From NCBI GenBank assembly GCA_033964015.1, contig CM066914.1:9601831-9665830 (forward strand): DNA of 64,000 nt. The letters are read 5' to 3'. Position 1 is the first letter of the stretch. Each line of letters starts with the position of its first letter. Under the pieces are notes generated by a model. It did no database searches, was not told the DNA's origin, and saw only the letters and a program-made list of their open reading frames with translations. A program made the position numbers and the translations under genes. Positions 36,411 through 50,300 of this stretch are shown here, piece after piece. This DNA comes from Scolanthus callimorphus (Eukaryota > Cnidaria > Anthozoa > Actiniaria > Edwardsiidae).

Positions 36411-38380
36411 TTTGTTCTACTAATTAGAGTACCACTACATTGTATAAGTTCTCTTTTCAAAGGTTGATGGAAAATATCCCACTTCAAACTTGGCATTCAC
36501 CCACAGCAATGCTTGGGTTATCTAAAATGACAGCATCTCCTCAGACAGAACGATTGAGATACATAATTATTTTCGCTCATTGACAGCTAGTCTCCTACGC
36601 ACCCGTACTAATTGACAGCTGATGACAAAAATAACCTCTCAGTTCTTCATTTTGAAGCCAATCACAGATTCTTACCAGCCTGTGCTGTGTCAAAAGATTC
36701 CACTCTGAGTGGGTTAGATTTTCATTCAATGATCCTATATTGTGTTTACTGGTTAGTTATATCCTTTATTTTTAGCAGCAGGTACTATTGTACATACGTT
36801 TTTGTCCAAATACACACAAATAAGATGAGCCTGTTATCATCCAAATGTATTTTGTTTGTGTCTTATCATAAATGTCTGATTATTGAAGGAGGGGTATGGC
36901 CTCTGTTTTCCCCTGCTAGTGTACATTATTACCATGCATATGCATATATCTTAGATTTACCTTATTATAGACAATTAACGCTTGAATTAATTATCGCGAA
37001 TTTTAAAAAATCGCGTTAATTTATGTCGCGAGAATTTCCTTTAATGTTAATTTCCACGTCATTAATGAAGTTTGAATTAATAAAGATTTTTTGAAACACA
37101 TAATGGCATAATGGTTTCGGCGTCATTAATAAAGTTAAACGTTATTAGAGTTTATTAGGACACACTAATTTCTATGATACTACAGATCGACAAATACATG
37201 GAAGAATTCACTATTACAAATATCAAACTAAAACGGTAGATTTTGTTTTTTTACTTAGTATTTCTACGTACACATGATGTTCATAGTTTACTACAATGCT
37301 GAACACACTCTCAAATTTCAAATTTCTCTATTTTTTTTTAACTTAGGTACAAAGAAAGATCTTTCTTCTTGATAAATATGAAGCGGAATGTAAAATAAAA
37401 TGAAATGCGCGCTCTGTATAGCCAGTCAATGACGAGGAGAGGGAGGGGCACGTCCGAGTTCACCCAAGCCCCTCCCTATACAGACCCCAACTTTCTGAAT
37501 GAGGTCTCTATCGATCTCTACGTGGGTCTCTCTCTAATGAACCTTGGTCCTGTCGAGCTTGGATCTCGATCACTTCTGAGTACAAGAAGAGATAAACGGC
37601 ATTTTCATTGAATGACACTTGACGGATGACAGCTTGTGATAAATGACAGCGTGAAATTATCGGCCCGCGTTGGGGGCTGCGCAAAATAAGCTAAAAATAA
37701 GAAGTCAAAAGTGTTTACAAAAATCACTCTAAAGCCATGGTTAAGGCCTAGGACAAACGTCGAATTTCAGTCTCGTCGAATACATTATCAATATATAATT
37801 TCAAAGTTGACGCGACTTTAATTCGACATACCCTAGACCTTAGTTTAATTCTGGCCCTAGTTTGCCTGCTGGAATTTTTTCATTGTGATTTAAAAATATA
37901 AGTCATTGTTTAGCACATTGTTATACTCTATTTTTTGCTATTTTCAAACATTTCAAGCCAATCGACCAAGGCGTGAAGTGTTTGGGTGTCGTGTCAAAAG
38001 ATTTCTGATAAAATGCAAATATTGTGAATGTTCTATTCTATTGCCGTTCATGTTTTCGATCAGGAATGCAGAGTTTCGTACATTAGAATATTGCTTAATA
38101 CTGATACATATACTCAAATCAATGCTAAAAATCAAATCATGAGTTCTCCTTGAACAAGATTATTGCAATGGAAAGATTACATGTTCAAGCGCTGCGGAAT
38201 TCAAGAGAACGCGAGATCACAAGAAAGGTAAGAAAAACCTTATTCATGCTCCACAGAATTTTTAAAACAATAAGGGAATAGTTTCTAGTCAGTAAATTTT
38301 AGAATAGCAAACTTTGTAATTCATAATAGACATAATACGTGGCTTTTTTAGCTGCCGCATGCCGCATCCTTATGCCCATA
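36411..38380. other. PDE12 3' flank and intergenic
   Basis: AT-rich sequence with a candidate AATAAA at 37079. A short TTAATTATCGCGA / TCGCGTTAATTTA pairing lies at 36987-37024. No exon could be supported. Confidence 0.4.
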
Positions 38381-38485
38381 CAGCTATTTCAATAAAGGTT
38401 GTCGGTCTTGTGAGCGCTCGAGCCTTCGCGCCCAGACCGAAAAGCAGTACGGGTAGAAACTAAGTATCCTATGTTGATGATACCT
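38380..38485. mobile_element. One-ended copy of the CAGCTATTTC element
   Basis: ATACAGCTATTTCAATAAAG then GTTGTCGGTCTTGTGAGCGC and GCGCCCAGACCGAAAAGCAG closely match 57482-57550. The opposite terminal repeat is not present nearby. Confidence 0.65.
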
Positions 38486-38913
38486 CGTGTACCTTACTTT
38501 ACATTTCATTTTCATTTTGGTTCCCCGGTGTTCAGGGGATGTACTCCATTTCACGACTTCCCTTTACAAGCGGGGCCTGCATATTTTGTGAACTACTACC
38601 ACTCGCTTGTGGTAAGGATTCCCTTTTCCTGAATCGAGTGATATACACCGCGTAATCGTTCCGAATACCGAGTGATTTTTTTCGCTGGTAATAAGAAGGC
38701 GGGGGAATTCACTCCAACCCGAGAAGGGGGGGGGGGGTTGTTTGAGGGACCGGGGCTTTATAATGAGACTGGTGTATTATCTAATTGAGCGGTAACTATA
38801 GTTTGGTATAAGTTTTAACGTTTTGTATGGATAGTTTTGTGTCTCAGGAGATGTCGTCAAGAGTCTTTGTGGGTCAATGTGCATGAAGTCTGTTATTGAA
38901 ACAATCTGTACAA

Positions 38914-39148
38914 CAACCTCGTCCCCAGGGTCTTGTGGGTATTAATTTTCAAGATGGTGGTTGGTCGAGCACAAGACCCTGGGGGAGGCTGAGTCACATG
39001 ACCAATGTGTTTGAAGACATGGGAACGAGGTTTATCCTTTGTTTCGAAACGGTCACGTGACTCAGCCTCCCCCAGGGTCTTCTCCTGAGTCAACCGCCAT
39101 TTTGAAAAATGACCGAGAAGACCCTGGGAGGAACGAGGTTGAGGTTGT
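38914..39148. mobile_element. Nested CAACCTCGT foldback
   Basis: Starts CAACCTCGTCCCCAGGGTCT and ends AGACCCTGGGAGGAACGAGGT. Inner ACCCTGGGGGAGGCTGAGTC (38981) mirrors GACTCAGCCTCCCCCAGGGT (39059). Same family as 53969-54179, which shares the GGCTGAGTCACATGACC arm. Confidence 0.8.
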
Positions 39149-39235
39149 CTATACAAGGTGTTCAAATTTAGATCTTTACTTCTACGCATGCGCATGTTAT
39201 GACACGTCATAAGTCATTCTCGTACCCAGAGCAAT

Positions 39236-39976
39236 CCAACCTCGTTCCCAGGGTCTCCTCGGTCAGTTTTCAAAATGGCGGGTCGTGCCAGAGGAGACCC
39301 TGGCAAAGGGGGCTGCGCCACGTGACTTTGAAGGGACCACAGGAAACCCAAATCGTATAAAAACATGGCGACAATAAGCGTGAAAGAAGACGGGTGAAAA
39401 TGAAGAATAACATGCAGAATCATTTTTCTCCAGGCGTGAAAACGTTTAACGGTAAAACAGAAAACGATAAGACATATTCTATCTCTAACTCAAATCCAAA
39501 CAGCTACTCCCCCGCTACTCGTTGAATGGAAGAATTTTTCAGGTCTCAGGTCATTAAAAGCATGATCAGCACGGCGCTTTAAGCTTATTTACTAAAATTC
39601 AGATCGTTCATAGGGACTCATAGGGAGCCGAAGCTCACGATTTGCGATCTGTACAGAGCGAAATATATTCGGAATTGAGTTCTTAAAAATCCATTGAACG
39701 AGTAGCGGTTTGATTTGAATTAGAGATAGAAAATATGTCTTATCGTTTTCTCTTTTACCGTTAAACCAGTTAAACATTTTCACGCCTGGACAAAAATGAT
39801 TCTGCATGTTATTCTTCATTTTCACCCGTCTTCTTTCACGCTGATCGTCGCCATGTTTTTATACGATTTGGGTTTCCTGTGGTCCCTTCAAAGTCACGTG
39901 GCGCAGCCTTGGGTCTCCTCTGGCACGACCCGCCATTTTGAAAACTGACCGAGGAGACCCTGGGAACGAGGTTGAG
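39236..39976. mobile_element. 740-bp foldback with arms of about 250 bp or more
   Basis: Left CAACCTCGTTCCCAGGGTCT, right AGACCCTGGGAACGAGGTTG. The arms also mirror TTTTCAAAATGGCGGGTCGT, GGGACCACAGGAAACCCAAA, ATGAAGAATAACATGCAGAA and AACGATAAGACATATT. A short unique loop (about 39540-39660) separates them. The arms are highly similar. No open frame of transposase size. Confidence 0.9.
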
Positions 39977-39979
39977 AGC

Positions 39980-40073
39980 AATCTCGTTCCCAGAGCCCTG
40001 CATTTTCTGCGCATGCGTCGCCAAATATTTGGCGACGCATGCGCAGAAAATGCAGGGCTCTGGGAACGAGATT
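39980..40073. repeat. Perfect 94-bp palindrome
   Basis: Two 47-bp arms with no spacer, centred at 40026/40027 on CCAAAT/ATTTGG. Arms start AATCTCGTTCCCAGAGCCCT, and I found no mismatch. It abuts the 740-bp foldback on one side and another inverted element on the other. Confidence 0.95.
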
Positions 40074-40290
40074 GGTACCCAGAGCCCGTCATCTTTTGGC
40101 AAGCGGCAAGATTCAGGGCTCTGGGGGAATCCGATTTGTGAGCATGCGTGGTAGGTCAAAAACGTAACGAACTTTCATACAACCTTCAAACCGGAAACCC
40201 AGAATCTGGGTTTTAAAAAAATCGATTCCCCCAGAGCCCTGAATCTTGCCGCTGGCCAAAAGATGACGGGCTCTGGGTACGAGATAAGGA
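40074..40290. mobile_element. Inverted element with CCAGAGCCCGTCATCTTTTGG ends
   Basis: Left GGTACCCAGAGCCCGTCATC, TTCAGGGCTCTGGGGGAATC. Right GATTCCCCCAGAGCCCTGAA, GATGACGGGCTCTGGGTACG. Shares the CAGAGCCCTG word with the adjacent palindrome, so the two may be related insertions. Confidence 0.8.
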
Positions 40291-40327
40291 ATGTCGTCAT
40301 TGTTGACTTGCAACGACTTGCAACACT

Positions 40328-40510
40328 TCCACAGGGAATTTCTGCAGAAATCCATGGGAAAAGCTGAATGGCCACCCCCCCCCCCTGAAATTGCCATTGT
40401 AGAAGAATATCCTATGGCTATGAGTGAACTTCCGAACACTTCCCACACGCGTGCCTTGGGAAATTCAGCTTTCCCATGGATGGGTTTCTGCAGAAATTCG
40501 GCCCTGTGAT
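40328..40510. mobile_element. Inverted element with TTTCTGCAGAAAT ends
   Basis: CAGGGAATTTCTGCAGAAAT then CCATGGGAAAAGCTGAAT on the left. ATTCAGCTTTCCCATGGATG and TTTCTGCAGAAATTCGGCCC on the right. A C-run lies inside at 40374-40385. Confidence 0.75.
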
Positions 40511-41369
40511 CAGAATGACAGTGTACAAGGATTAACAAAACATTAAAAGACTAAAACATTTAAAAGACAACGTTTCAAAACACGAGCTTTTCCTTGACGA
40601 TTTTCTTGAAAAAACAACAAAAACTATTGACAATTACATTTCCAGTTTAGACTTTTTATTTGATATAAAATACATCCGGTGAAATTTTAGTTAAATACTT
40701 TTGCCTGTGTTTGAAAAACAATCCAGCAGGTTGCACTAGTTGTGAAATCGGAGGACCATGTAGCCCTAATCTCTCTCGAATTTGTCAATTGTAGTGAAAT
40801 AGAAGTTGCAGATTTGGAAGATAAGGAAGAAACAATAAGTTTCTACAGTTTCTACTAAGTAATTATCATTTATCGAAACACAATAGCGCAACAAGCGAAC
40901 AAACTATCATCAAGCACAAGCACGTGCCGCTGAAGGAACTGAACACGTGATACTATCTTGCAATCTGATTGGCTGGGTTCCAGGGGGACGTCCGTCCACA
41001 ACAAACTCCTGGCAAGAGCGACGAACGTTGTGGAAACCTCTCGTCTATTTTATTCAGGGTTTTATAAGTATTTGTGACAAAAAATAACCACAGAGAGTGT
41101 GCATTGAGTGTTAAAGGAAACCAAGTGCTATCTAGGAGTGTCATACAGAAGAGATTTCCAGCCAGAGACTTCAAACGAAGCCCTATTTCTAGCGGGTTTC
41201 AATGTGGAAGTATTTTGGGTCACGTTGTTGATCACGAGATATTTCAGAGGAGAATATCAATCAGAAAGATTTTGCAAAACGGCTGAGCTACAGAGAAAAT
41301 CGTTTGCATCTTCTGTTTTCCACCTGATGCATGTGATTTTTGGGAACGGTCGATTGAGTTCTGGTGGTT

Positions 41370-44300
41370 ATGGCTAGTGAAAATAATCATGCTATAGAAA
41401 TCAGCGATGTAGAGGAAGTCGAACTTGCAGAGGTTTGTTGTTTTGCTTGAAAAACAGGTCTTCGCATCTTGATCTGGCCACTTAAACACATCTTTATTTA
41501 TATACTTAATTTCGTATGCTTTATACTGATACATATATTATCAATATTTAGCTGAAAAGACCGGCGATAGATGAGGAACAATACAATAAAGTGTTTACAA
41601 GGCCATATGCTATTACCCCTGATACTGCAAGCATCTCGCCTTCAAGAAGTGATCCTGATGTTATTACCTCGCATCTTCATGTAAACTTCGACGAGAAAGA
41701 TTACAAACGTAAGTGGTGTAGCAAGTGTACAGCAAAATGCTGCCTGCAAATGTTGTACAGAACTACTCTAAATTAATTATTATTCCCCCATACTGTACAA
41801 TGTGAGGTGCAACCTATGCAAAAGATAATCAGTATGTCTTCAAGCAGAACTCATTTTTCCAGCCTTTAAACCCCATCCATAACCAACCTAATGCCTTATT
41901 TTGCCAGTAATAGTCATAGGTTCAATTACAGTTGCGAGCAAAATTGCTGCGTGTGACATGTCTCTGCAACTTGCGAGGCAATGTTTACTTCTTATTAGCC
42001 AATCAGCACACACCATTTATGTTTTTACTTGGATAAGCCGCTTTATCGCAGGCGTATTGCATGTTGCAAGAAAAAATTGTGTGTGTGTGACATCCCGTGG
42101 CAACTCGCAATGTTTTCTATTCATTATCCTTGCATTATGAGTTTCAAGAAAAATTGCCTCATGTGACATAAGTAAGGATATCATGATTTCAAAACATCAA
42201 ATGCTATCTCTTAGAGGTCTCATGCAAATGTTAGAACAATTTTCTTTTGAAACTGTAGCAAAATTGTTCTCAGGCCCTATAGTTTGTGCTGAGAACAAAA
42301 AATAAAAAAATAAAAATAATGGGTTATGCAAATCGGCTCCACTAGGTGGCTCTTCTCCCATTACGAGACCTATGGCTCAACCTCCTTATCCGAGAAGACG
42401 TGAAGGTCTAACCATTTGCAGATGTTAGAGCAAAGGCAGCACCTTCTCCTCAATGATTTAGAAAAGACCCTGAGTGTTGGTCCAGCCGGGGTTTGAACTC
42501 CCAACCTCCGGCACAATAGCCCGGTGCTATGCTACTGCGCTAACCAGTCAGCGGCTAACAGCTAAAAAAATGATTTAACATTTCACAACAGCTAAAAATC
42601 ATTTGCAGTTTTTGCTATCTTTTAGGGTTGAAAAATGTTTTTGCCACACCCAATTTGCTATCCCTTAGGGTTAAAATCAATTTTCCCAACAAGCACTACC
42701 TAGTGCGACCAATGATACTTATGGCATCCATTTGCAGAAGCAAATAAAGTCTGATTGATGACAAAAGATATTCCACAAAAATCATCAGGTTGGACATGTC
42801 AAATGTGTGATTCTATTACAAAAATTCCATACCCACTTACAGATTTCAAATTTCAAATGTCAATTATGGATTGTTTTTTCTGGATCACACATTATAGCAC
42901 AGTTCACGCTGATGTGTTCCATTGTTGCCAAGGAGAGATTGATTGATTCACAGAACCAATGTCACTAGTCAGTCCTCCATCCCTCTTAAGTTTGCAATCC
43001 TTTCCATGGGGAGGGGTATGGATTTTTTATGGAATATCACACAATCTACAAAATCACACCCCATTCTCCCCTTGGCCCTTCACTCGCTCACTCACCCTCT
43101 CCCCTTTATCTTTGTGCTTTATCTTAAATTTATGTCATACTCCCATACCCCAAACCCCTATACATCCTCTGGTATTCCCTTGGGCCTCCCCCATATACAC
43201 TAGTCCACATACCGGTAAAGCTATCAAGGTAGTATTTGTTCTCTCTTATTTCCAACTGTCCACACCAGAAGCGGATCCAGAAAAATTACTGGAACCCCCC
43301 TCCTCCCCTCTAAATCTGCCCATGCACATGAAAGAAGCAGCAGCTAAGACAAAAGGGAGACAAAGTCTTTGATCAAAAACATCTGTGGACACATTTGGAT
43401 TGGATCTATTACAGATTTCACAATTTCATTTGTCGTTAGTTAACTCTATATTGAATGTATTTCTGTTTTTTAGGTCATCGCAAAAATTCAGCCAAGTACC
43501 ACGAGCCCTTGCGTCGCCTCAGTCGACCACATTCTCATCACAAGGAACTGTCATCCCTTGACAAAAAAGAGACCAGAAAACACAAACACAAGCATAAACA
43601 CAGACATGAACATAATAGTGAGAAAAAGAAAGCAGAGAAGGATTTGGTTACTAAACTTCCAGGAATTGAAGAGACTCATGAGGGTGGTAATCACAGGGAA
43701 AATGATAATGGGATAGATGATTTAGAAACTGGGGGCGATCAAGTCGATGCTGATGTGTTATCAGATGATGACATTGGAATAGTAATGAAAATAAAGGCAA
43801 AACCGGATGGAGGAAAAGTGGAATCTGCAGAAAGTGACAGTAGAAAACCCTTATTAGCAAAGGAGATTGAAGTTTCAAATGACAAATCTAGTAAAACTAA
43901 GCCAGAATCAGTTCTACAGAAGGCAGAAGAGCCCAAAGAAAAAAAGCCTGTCGCAAAAGCTGCTCAAACTGTGGAGAAAAAAGCCAAGAAAACAAAAAAG
44001 AGGACAAAGTACAAGTTGTAGCTGATACTCAAAGGGAGGCCAAGGAAACAAAAGTAGAAACCAAAGGCGACAAGACTCCAGTAGTGGAAGCTTCTGGAAG
44101 TGATAAGTCAGCTAGGCAGCCTGAGCCATCAAAAGATTCCAAGGAAACAGTAGAATCAGCAAAAGAATCTAGGACAAGAGAGGTTTCTTCAAAGATTGCT
44201 AAATCAGCTGGTGAAACTGCAAAAGAAACCACACCATTAATTGAAACTAAGCCATTAGTAGAACAAGAATCCAAGCAGCCAATGAAAGATGATGCCCAGC

Positions 44301-47300
44301 AAATAGAGACAGCACAGGGGACCCCTGATATTTCAAAAAAGCGCAGAGTTGGTGTCACAGATATTGATGTACATAAACTAGAGACACAATCTGACAAAGA
44401 GTCTGAAACACAAGATGAAATACCATCATTAGCAGTGTTATCGCCCAGAGCGAAGGCAGAGATGTCATTGGTAGAGGTTTTGCCACAGATTGACGAGGGT
44501 ATAGTCAGTGATGTGCGAAGGGCGGATGACGAAGTCACTGGAGACAGGGAAATGGAGCTTGAGGAGGAGGAGGAGAAGCACCACATGGAAAAGTTGTCCC
44601 CCCAATTAGATAGGGTTGATCATGAGAGGAGGCGGCATCATCACAGGAGACACCATCATCATAATCATCAAAGGCCTCCTGGTCATCATCGTACCATTGC
44701 TGAGCGTGAAGCTTTGGTGGAGAAGTACAGGATAAGATCTGGTACTCTGACTCTCTCTGAGACAGAGCCATCCCTTGTGGACTTGGCCGTGAAGCCGCCA
44801 ACAGAGAGGGAGGAAGCCTCTAGTCTGGAGAAAAGGGATCTGGAAGAAATAGCATGTAAGTTGTCAAAAGGACATAGTTATCTCTACAAGCATTGGTAGG
44901 GCCCGACATTGTGACTACATGGTCACCAATAGTGACTAAGTTTGGGGGCTTGGCAAGTAAAATTTCAGAGCTTGTCACCAAATGGCACCATATCTTTCTA
45001 TGTTCAGGTTAGATTCACATTTGTATTGCCACTGAATATTGCTTTATGGCAACAACTTGTTTTTGAATTGGTCACCAATTGCACCCTATAATGAATAGGT
45101 TTGTGTCAGGCCCTGATATGCACAAGACAACAGAAAAAAAAAAAAACATCGACCTGGCTGTAACTTATGTGAGATCCATAGATGCATTTCTTTGGACAAC
45201 CATACATTGCTATGAAAATTAATTTTTTTATGGCAGTTTAGATTTGTCACCAGTCTTTTAGTAATCACTAAGTTTGGGATTTTGAATCTACCACTACTCC
45301 GTTTTCGAGCGTTTTTCTTTCTTCAAGCCCACCCATATACCTCAGCAGCATATACCGGTGCACGATAGTGTGGATGGAATCAGATAAATTATTCTCCATT
45401 TAGGCCCCGTCCACACGTATCCGGATATTTTTGAATCCAAAACATTTTCTTTCCAGATACGAAAATATTCAAATCGAATTCGCCCGTCCACACATATCCT
45501 CATATTTTTGAATCTGAAACATTTTCTTTCCGGTATACGGCTATCGTCCACACGGATCCTGTGATTTCGCAGACAAATCCGATCATCCGTATCAGAAAAT
45601 ATCCGGATTCGACCGTCCACACATATACCGAATCAGAAAATATCCGGATTCGACCGTCCAAACGCATCCGAAATGTTATCGGATTCAAAAATTTCCACTC
45701 TGGAGATCGGATTCAAAAATATCCGGATTCGTCTGCGAATTCGCCGGATGCGTGTGGACGATAACCGTATCCAGAAAGAAAAAGTTGCCGATTCAAAAAT
45801 ATCCGGATACGTTTGGACGGGGCATTAGAAAACCTCGAGCATAGTATGAAGGGTACCTCAGCAAGAATGTTTATGGGGATAGTAAAAATTGAAGCATTTA
45901 TGGCTGTGATGTTCACTCATTCAGGGCATCGTTTTGAGGATTTACGAGGTCTGAGAAGACGCCGTCCTCACTTCCGTAAATCACGCCTGAAGTCAGGCAT
46001 GCTGACCAGACGAGGCTCTACCAGCTCCGATATAACGGCCAGCTTACAGCAGTTCCCAGTCAAATACGACCACAGTCCTCATGAGGTAAGCTAATTATAG
46101 TCAGTGTCAGTAGTTCTCGAGTGGTTTAGGGATATACCTGCAGATGAGTGAGTCAGGCTAGCTATATGTGTCCGGTAACTGGATTAGCTTGGACCAAGGA
46201 GTTGGACAGGGGCCATGATGGCCTTGCAATCTTCTTTTTTTTCATTACAGCCTCTTTGTTGGCATGATCCGAGTTTCTTTTTAAAAAGTCTGCTAAATTC
46301 TAGAGCACAATTATGAGTCGAGTAGCCGGGTAGCTCTGGGTACGAATGTGACTCCATTAACCCAATATTCCTATGTTCCACAGGCCTTCATTGAGCTGCA
46401 GGAGCTGACGGGGAAGGAAGCGGAAATGCGTTGGCGCGAGACAGCTAGATGGATCAAGTTCGAGGAGGATGTAGAAGCGTCGAACCGCTGGGGCAAGCCT
46501 CACGTGGCCTCACTAACTTTTCACAGTCTACTGGAGCTCAGGAAAGCATTAGAGAAAGGTAACGTATTGACATGGACAAGGAAAAACTCCCACTCGGCTG
46601 TCGCTTGCAGCACTTGCAGGTAATACTCCTCAGCAAAAGTTGTCTTGCCTGCCGTTGATTATGACCGCTCTAAGAACAGCGCCAGTTGGTGTAAACTTTT
46701 TTTGCAAAGGGTACTTTGACGATTCGATCGCTTTTAAAATAACACTGCAGCGGCATGTTTTAACCTCATGGAAGACAAGCCGTCCATGTTGAGTGCTAAC
46801 CTTTTCACTGACCTTTTCCAGGCACCGTGCTGTTAGATTTGGAACAATTTGACCTGCAGAACATCGCGGACGCAATAGTTGAAAACATGGTGATTACAGA
46901 CCAAATAAATCGCGAAGAAAGCGACACAGTATTATCAGCACTCCTGGCTAAACACAGGCATCAGTATCAAGAATCAGGAAACATCCCTCGTCGGCCATCG
47001 TTCTATAATCTCATGTCACTCACACCCAACCTTTCGAGGCGCTCGATGTCGGACGAAGCGCCCGGTGTTGAAAATACCGCCCTTAGCGACGAAGACAAGG
47101 AAAAGGTAGCTGCCACAGACGTCGAGTCCGATACGATTCGACTCAAGATCGACGACGATCGACAATTGTCGACTCCAAAATCGCATGCAATAGACATGGA
47201 GGACAGCCAGGTATTTATTTTTTCACTGCATAGTCTTCAATACCAATACACCTACAAAAAAGAAAGGGAAAATGATTTATCTATGCTATTAACTTCCGTG

Positions 47301-50300
47301 TGTCTGTGCGGGGAGCAATGTTTCTGATTGGCTGATTTTTCCCGCCAAATTTGGCACGCACGTGTTGACACAGGAAGCCCACAACAAGTCTGCTTTCCGT
47401 TTCGCTAGTAAAAAGTTTAAACTATTCTTCAACAATTTGGTGGTACTATTTACAAGTTGGCTTGCGGAGTAAGCGTTCCCGCGGAGTTTCGGAGCAAAGA
47501 AACGCAAGTGGCTCTTTCTTCTCAGATCGTAAAAGTATTTCTCTAATCATAATGTGTAATAATATCAAAAATTGATTTCGTGTCATATGTTCATTGAAAA
47601 GTATATCTGCGGCGCAGTTATATATTTTCAGTTTACAAATGAGATGTAACTGATACACTCTAAGATATCTGGTACAATTATTTATATTCTTATATATTTA
47701 ATCTTTTAACTATTTAGATACTATACATGTTCTTTTTATCTATAAAACTATTGTAAAGCGCTTTGGATCCGTAAGAGAAAAGCGCTATAAAAATTAACTT
47801 ATTATTTATTATTATTATTATCATATTCAAAAATATTTTACAATCGATAGACGTTGCGTTTCAAATAGCCGAAAGAGCATTCCGGCTTATCTTGTCAATA
47901 TCCGCTCATTTCTCGTTTTTCTATTCAGATGGCTCCACTCTGTAGCCCACGTGAAAAAGAAGACAAAGACCCAATAAACCGGAAGTGACATTCGGACCCA
48001 CGACTACTGCACCGAGCCCCGTAGAGGCCACCAAAAAAGCAGAATCCGACGTCAAGTCTCGCGTTCCGACAGACGCGGAAGCCACTAACGTGCTGGTTGG
48101 AACACTAAGAAGCCTGAAGGCGCCCGTGACGGCGTTTGTACGGCTTGCTAGGGGCTGTCTCCTAGGTAACGTGACGGAGGTATCCATCCCTGTCAGTTCT
48201 TGTTTGTGATGTTAGGGCCTGAGGAGCAAGAGGAGACCTATCATGAAGTTGGTCGTTCTATTGCTACACTCATGTCAGACCAGGTACTTATTAATTTATT
48301 TGTTTGTTTGTTACTGCGTGGTCTTATTGTAATGCATGTTTTTTAGGTATTCACGTCACACCTCTAATATTTGTAGGTATTTCACGTCCCATCTCTATGA
48401 TGTTTTAGGTATACACAAACATCTCTGATATTTTTAGATATCGAATGTCCCATCTCTGATATTTTTAGGTATTTCACGTCCCATGTCTATGATATTTTTA
48501 GGTATTTCATGTCCCATCTCCTTTGTGATATTTTTAGGCATTTCACGTCCAGGGCACGTATGGTATTTTAGGCATTCAACGTCCTATCTCCTATATGTTT
48601 TTTTAGGTATTTCACGTCCCATCTCCTATATGATTTTTTGGGGTATTTCATGTCCTATCTCGTATATGATTTTTTTTAGGTATTTCGCGTCAAATCTCCT
48701 ATATGATTTTTTAGGTATTTCATGTCCTATCTCCTGTATGATTTTGTTAGGTATTTCACGTCCCATCTGTGATATGTTCAAGTATTTCACGTCGCATCTA
48801 ATAATTTTAGGTATTTCACGCCCCATCTGTGATATTTTCAGGTATTTCGCGTCTCATCTGATAATTTTGGTATTTCACGCCCCATCTGTGATATTTTCAG
48901 GTATTTCGCGTCTCATCTGATAATTTTAGGTATTTCACGCCCCATCTGTGATATTTTCAGGTATTTCACGTCTCGCATCTAATAATTTTAGGTATTTCAC
49001 GCCCCATCTGTGATATTTTCAGGTATTTCACGTCCATCTGATAATTTTAGGTATTTCACGACTTGGCGTACTACTCAGAAGCCCGCGAGGATCTGCTTAT
49101 GGCCATTAACGAGTTCTTGGAGGACACAGTAGTGTTACCGCCTGGGGAGTGGGACAGACAGCTGCTGATCCCAGTGCTTCTATCACAGAGTAAAACTATG
49201 GCCAGGAGACGGAAACAGGCGAAAGCTATCAACGGTAGGACTTGTACTGCGCTATCCAGTTAAGCTTGGAGCGCCTATAGTTTTGATAGTTTTGCGTTTG
49301 AAACGGCGCGTTGTCAATGCAAGTTCATGATGTTGTCAAGGAATGTCGCGACAAAGTTTCAAAATCACGAGCTATTCCTTGACAACGTTGCGAACTCCAC
49401 TCGACAACGTACTTTCCAGGCACTCAAACAAACGCAAAAACTTAACGATTAAACTATAGGCACTCCAAGCTTAACTGAATAGCGCATTATCAGACCAGGA
49501 GTCCGTTACTAGGAGTGGTGATCGTACGAGTACGACTGTTCATCCGCTCTAGTATTTGTGCTATTTTAGCATCAAAATTCTCTGTGTTTTACAACGAAAT
49601 TTAAATTTTGGTCTAGCATATTTGCTAATGTGATTTCATAGAAACGCGTCATTTGATCCGAGAATTTAAGGATTTTGTCCAGAAATAACCAAATAGCATT
49701 AGTCGCACTTTGGCACGACTATTAAGATGAGCATACGCGTATGTTTGTATGTTATATATGTATATGAGCGCGCGCAACTGAAAAGGGGGTTTCACAGGCG
49801 ACTGGGAAGAATAGCGAAATGGGGGTTATTTTGACCTCGAAGTGATGTCTCCCTTTTCAGCCAGCGCTCATGTTGCATTCTCGTCTTCCTCTGACAGCCT
49901 ACTTACGCGATGTCATGACTCTGCGCTTAAGAGGCTTGGTATAAGAGGCCTTGGCAAACCGCACCACGCCTGATTCTTGCAAAGAGCTCGCCGAACGAAC
50001 TAAGGCTCCCCCCCAGTCCATGCGATGCTATCCCAGAGCGACTTCGTACCCTGAAATTGACTAGAATAAGAAGCGGGAAATAAGGGCTAGAAATACGACT
50101 CTTCTCATTTCGCGCAACTCCACTCAAAGCATTGAATGACGACATATCAGCCTCAGTAAGGGCTTGCGTGCCACTATTGCAAGCAAGACAGCTCTGGGAA
50201 AGGAGATGCGATTGATGAGATGAGCGCGCGCAACTGAAAAGGGGGTTTCACAGGCGACTGGAAGAATAGCGAAATGGGGGTTATTTTGACCTCGAAGTGA

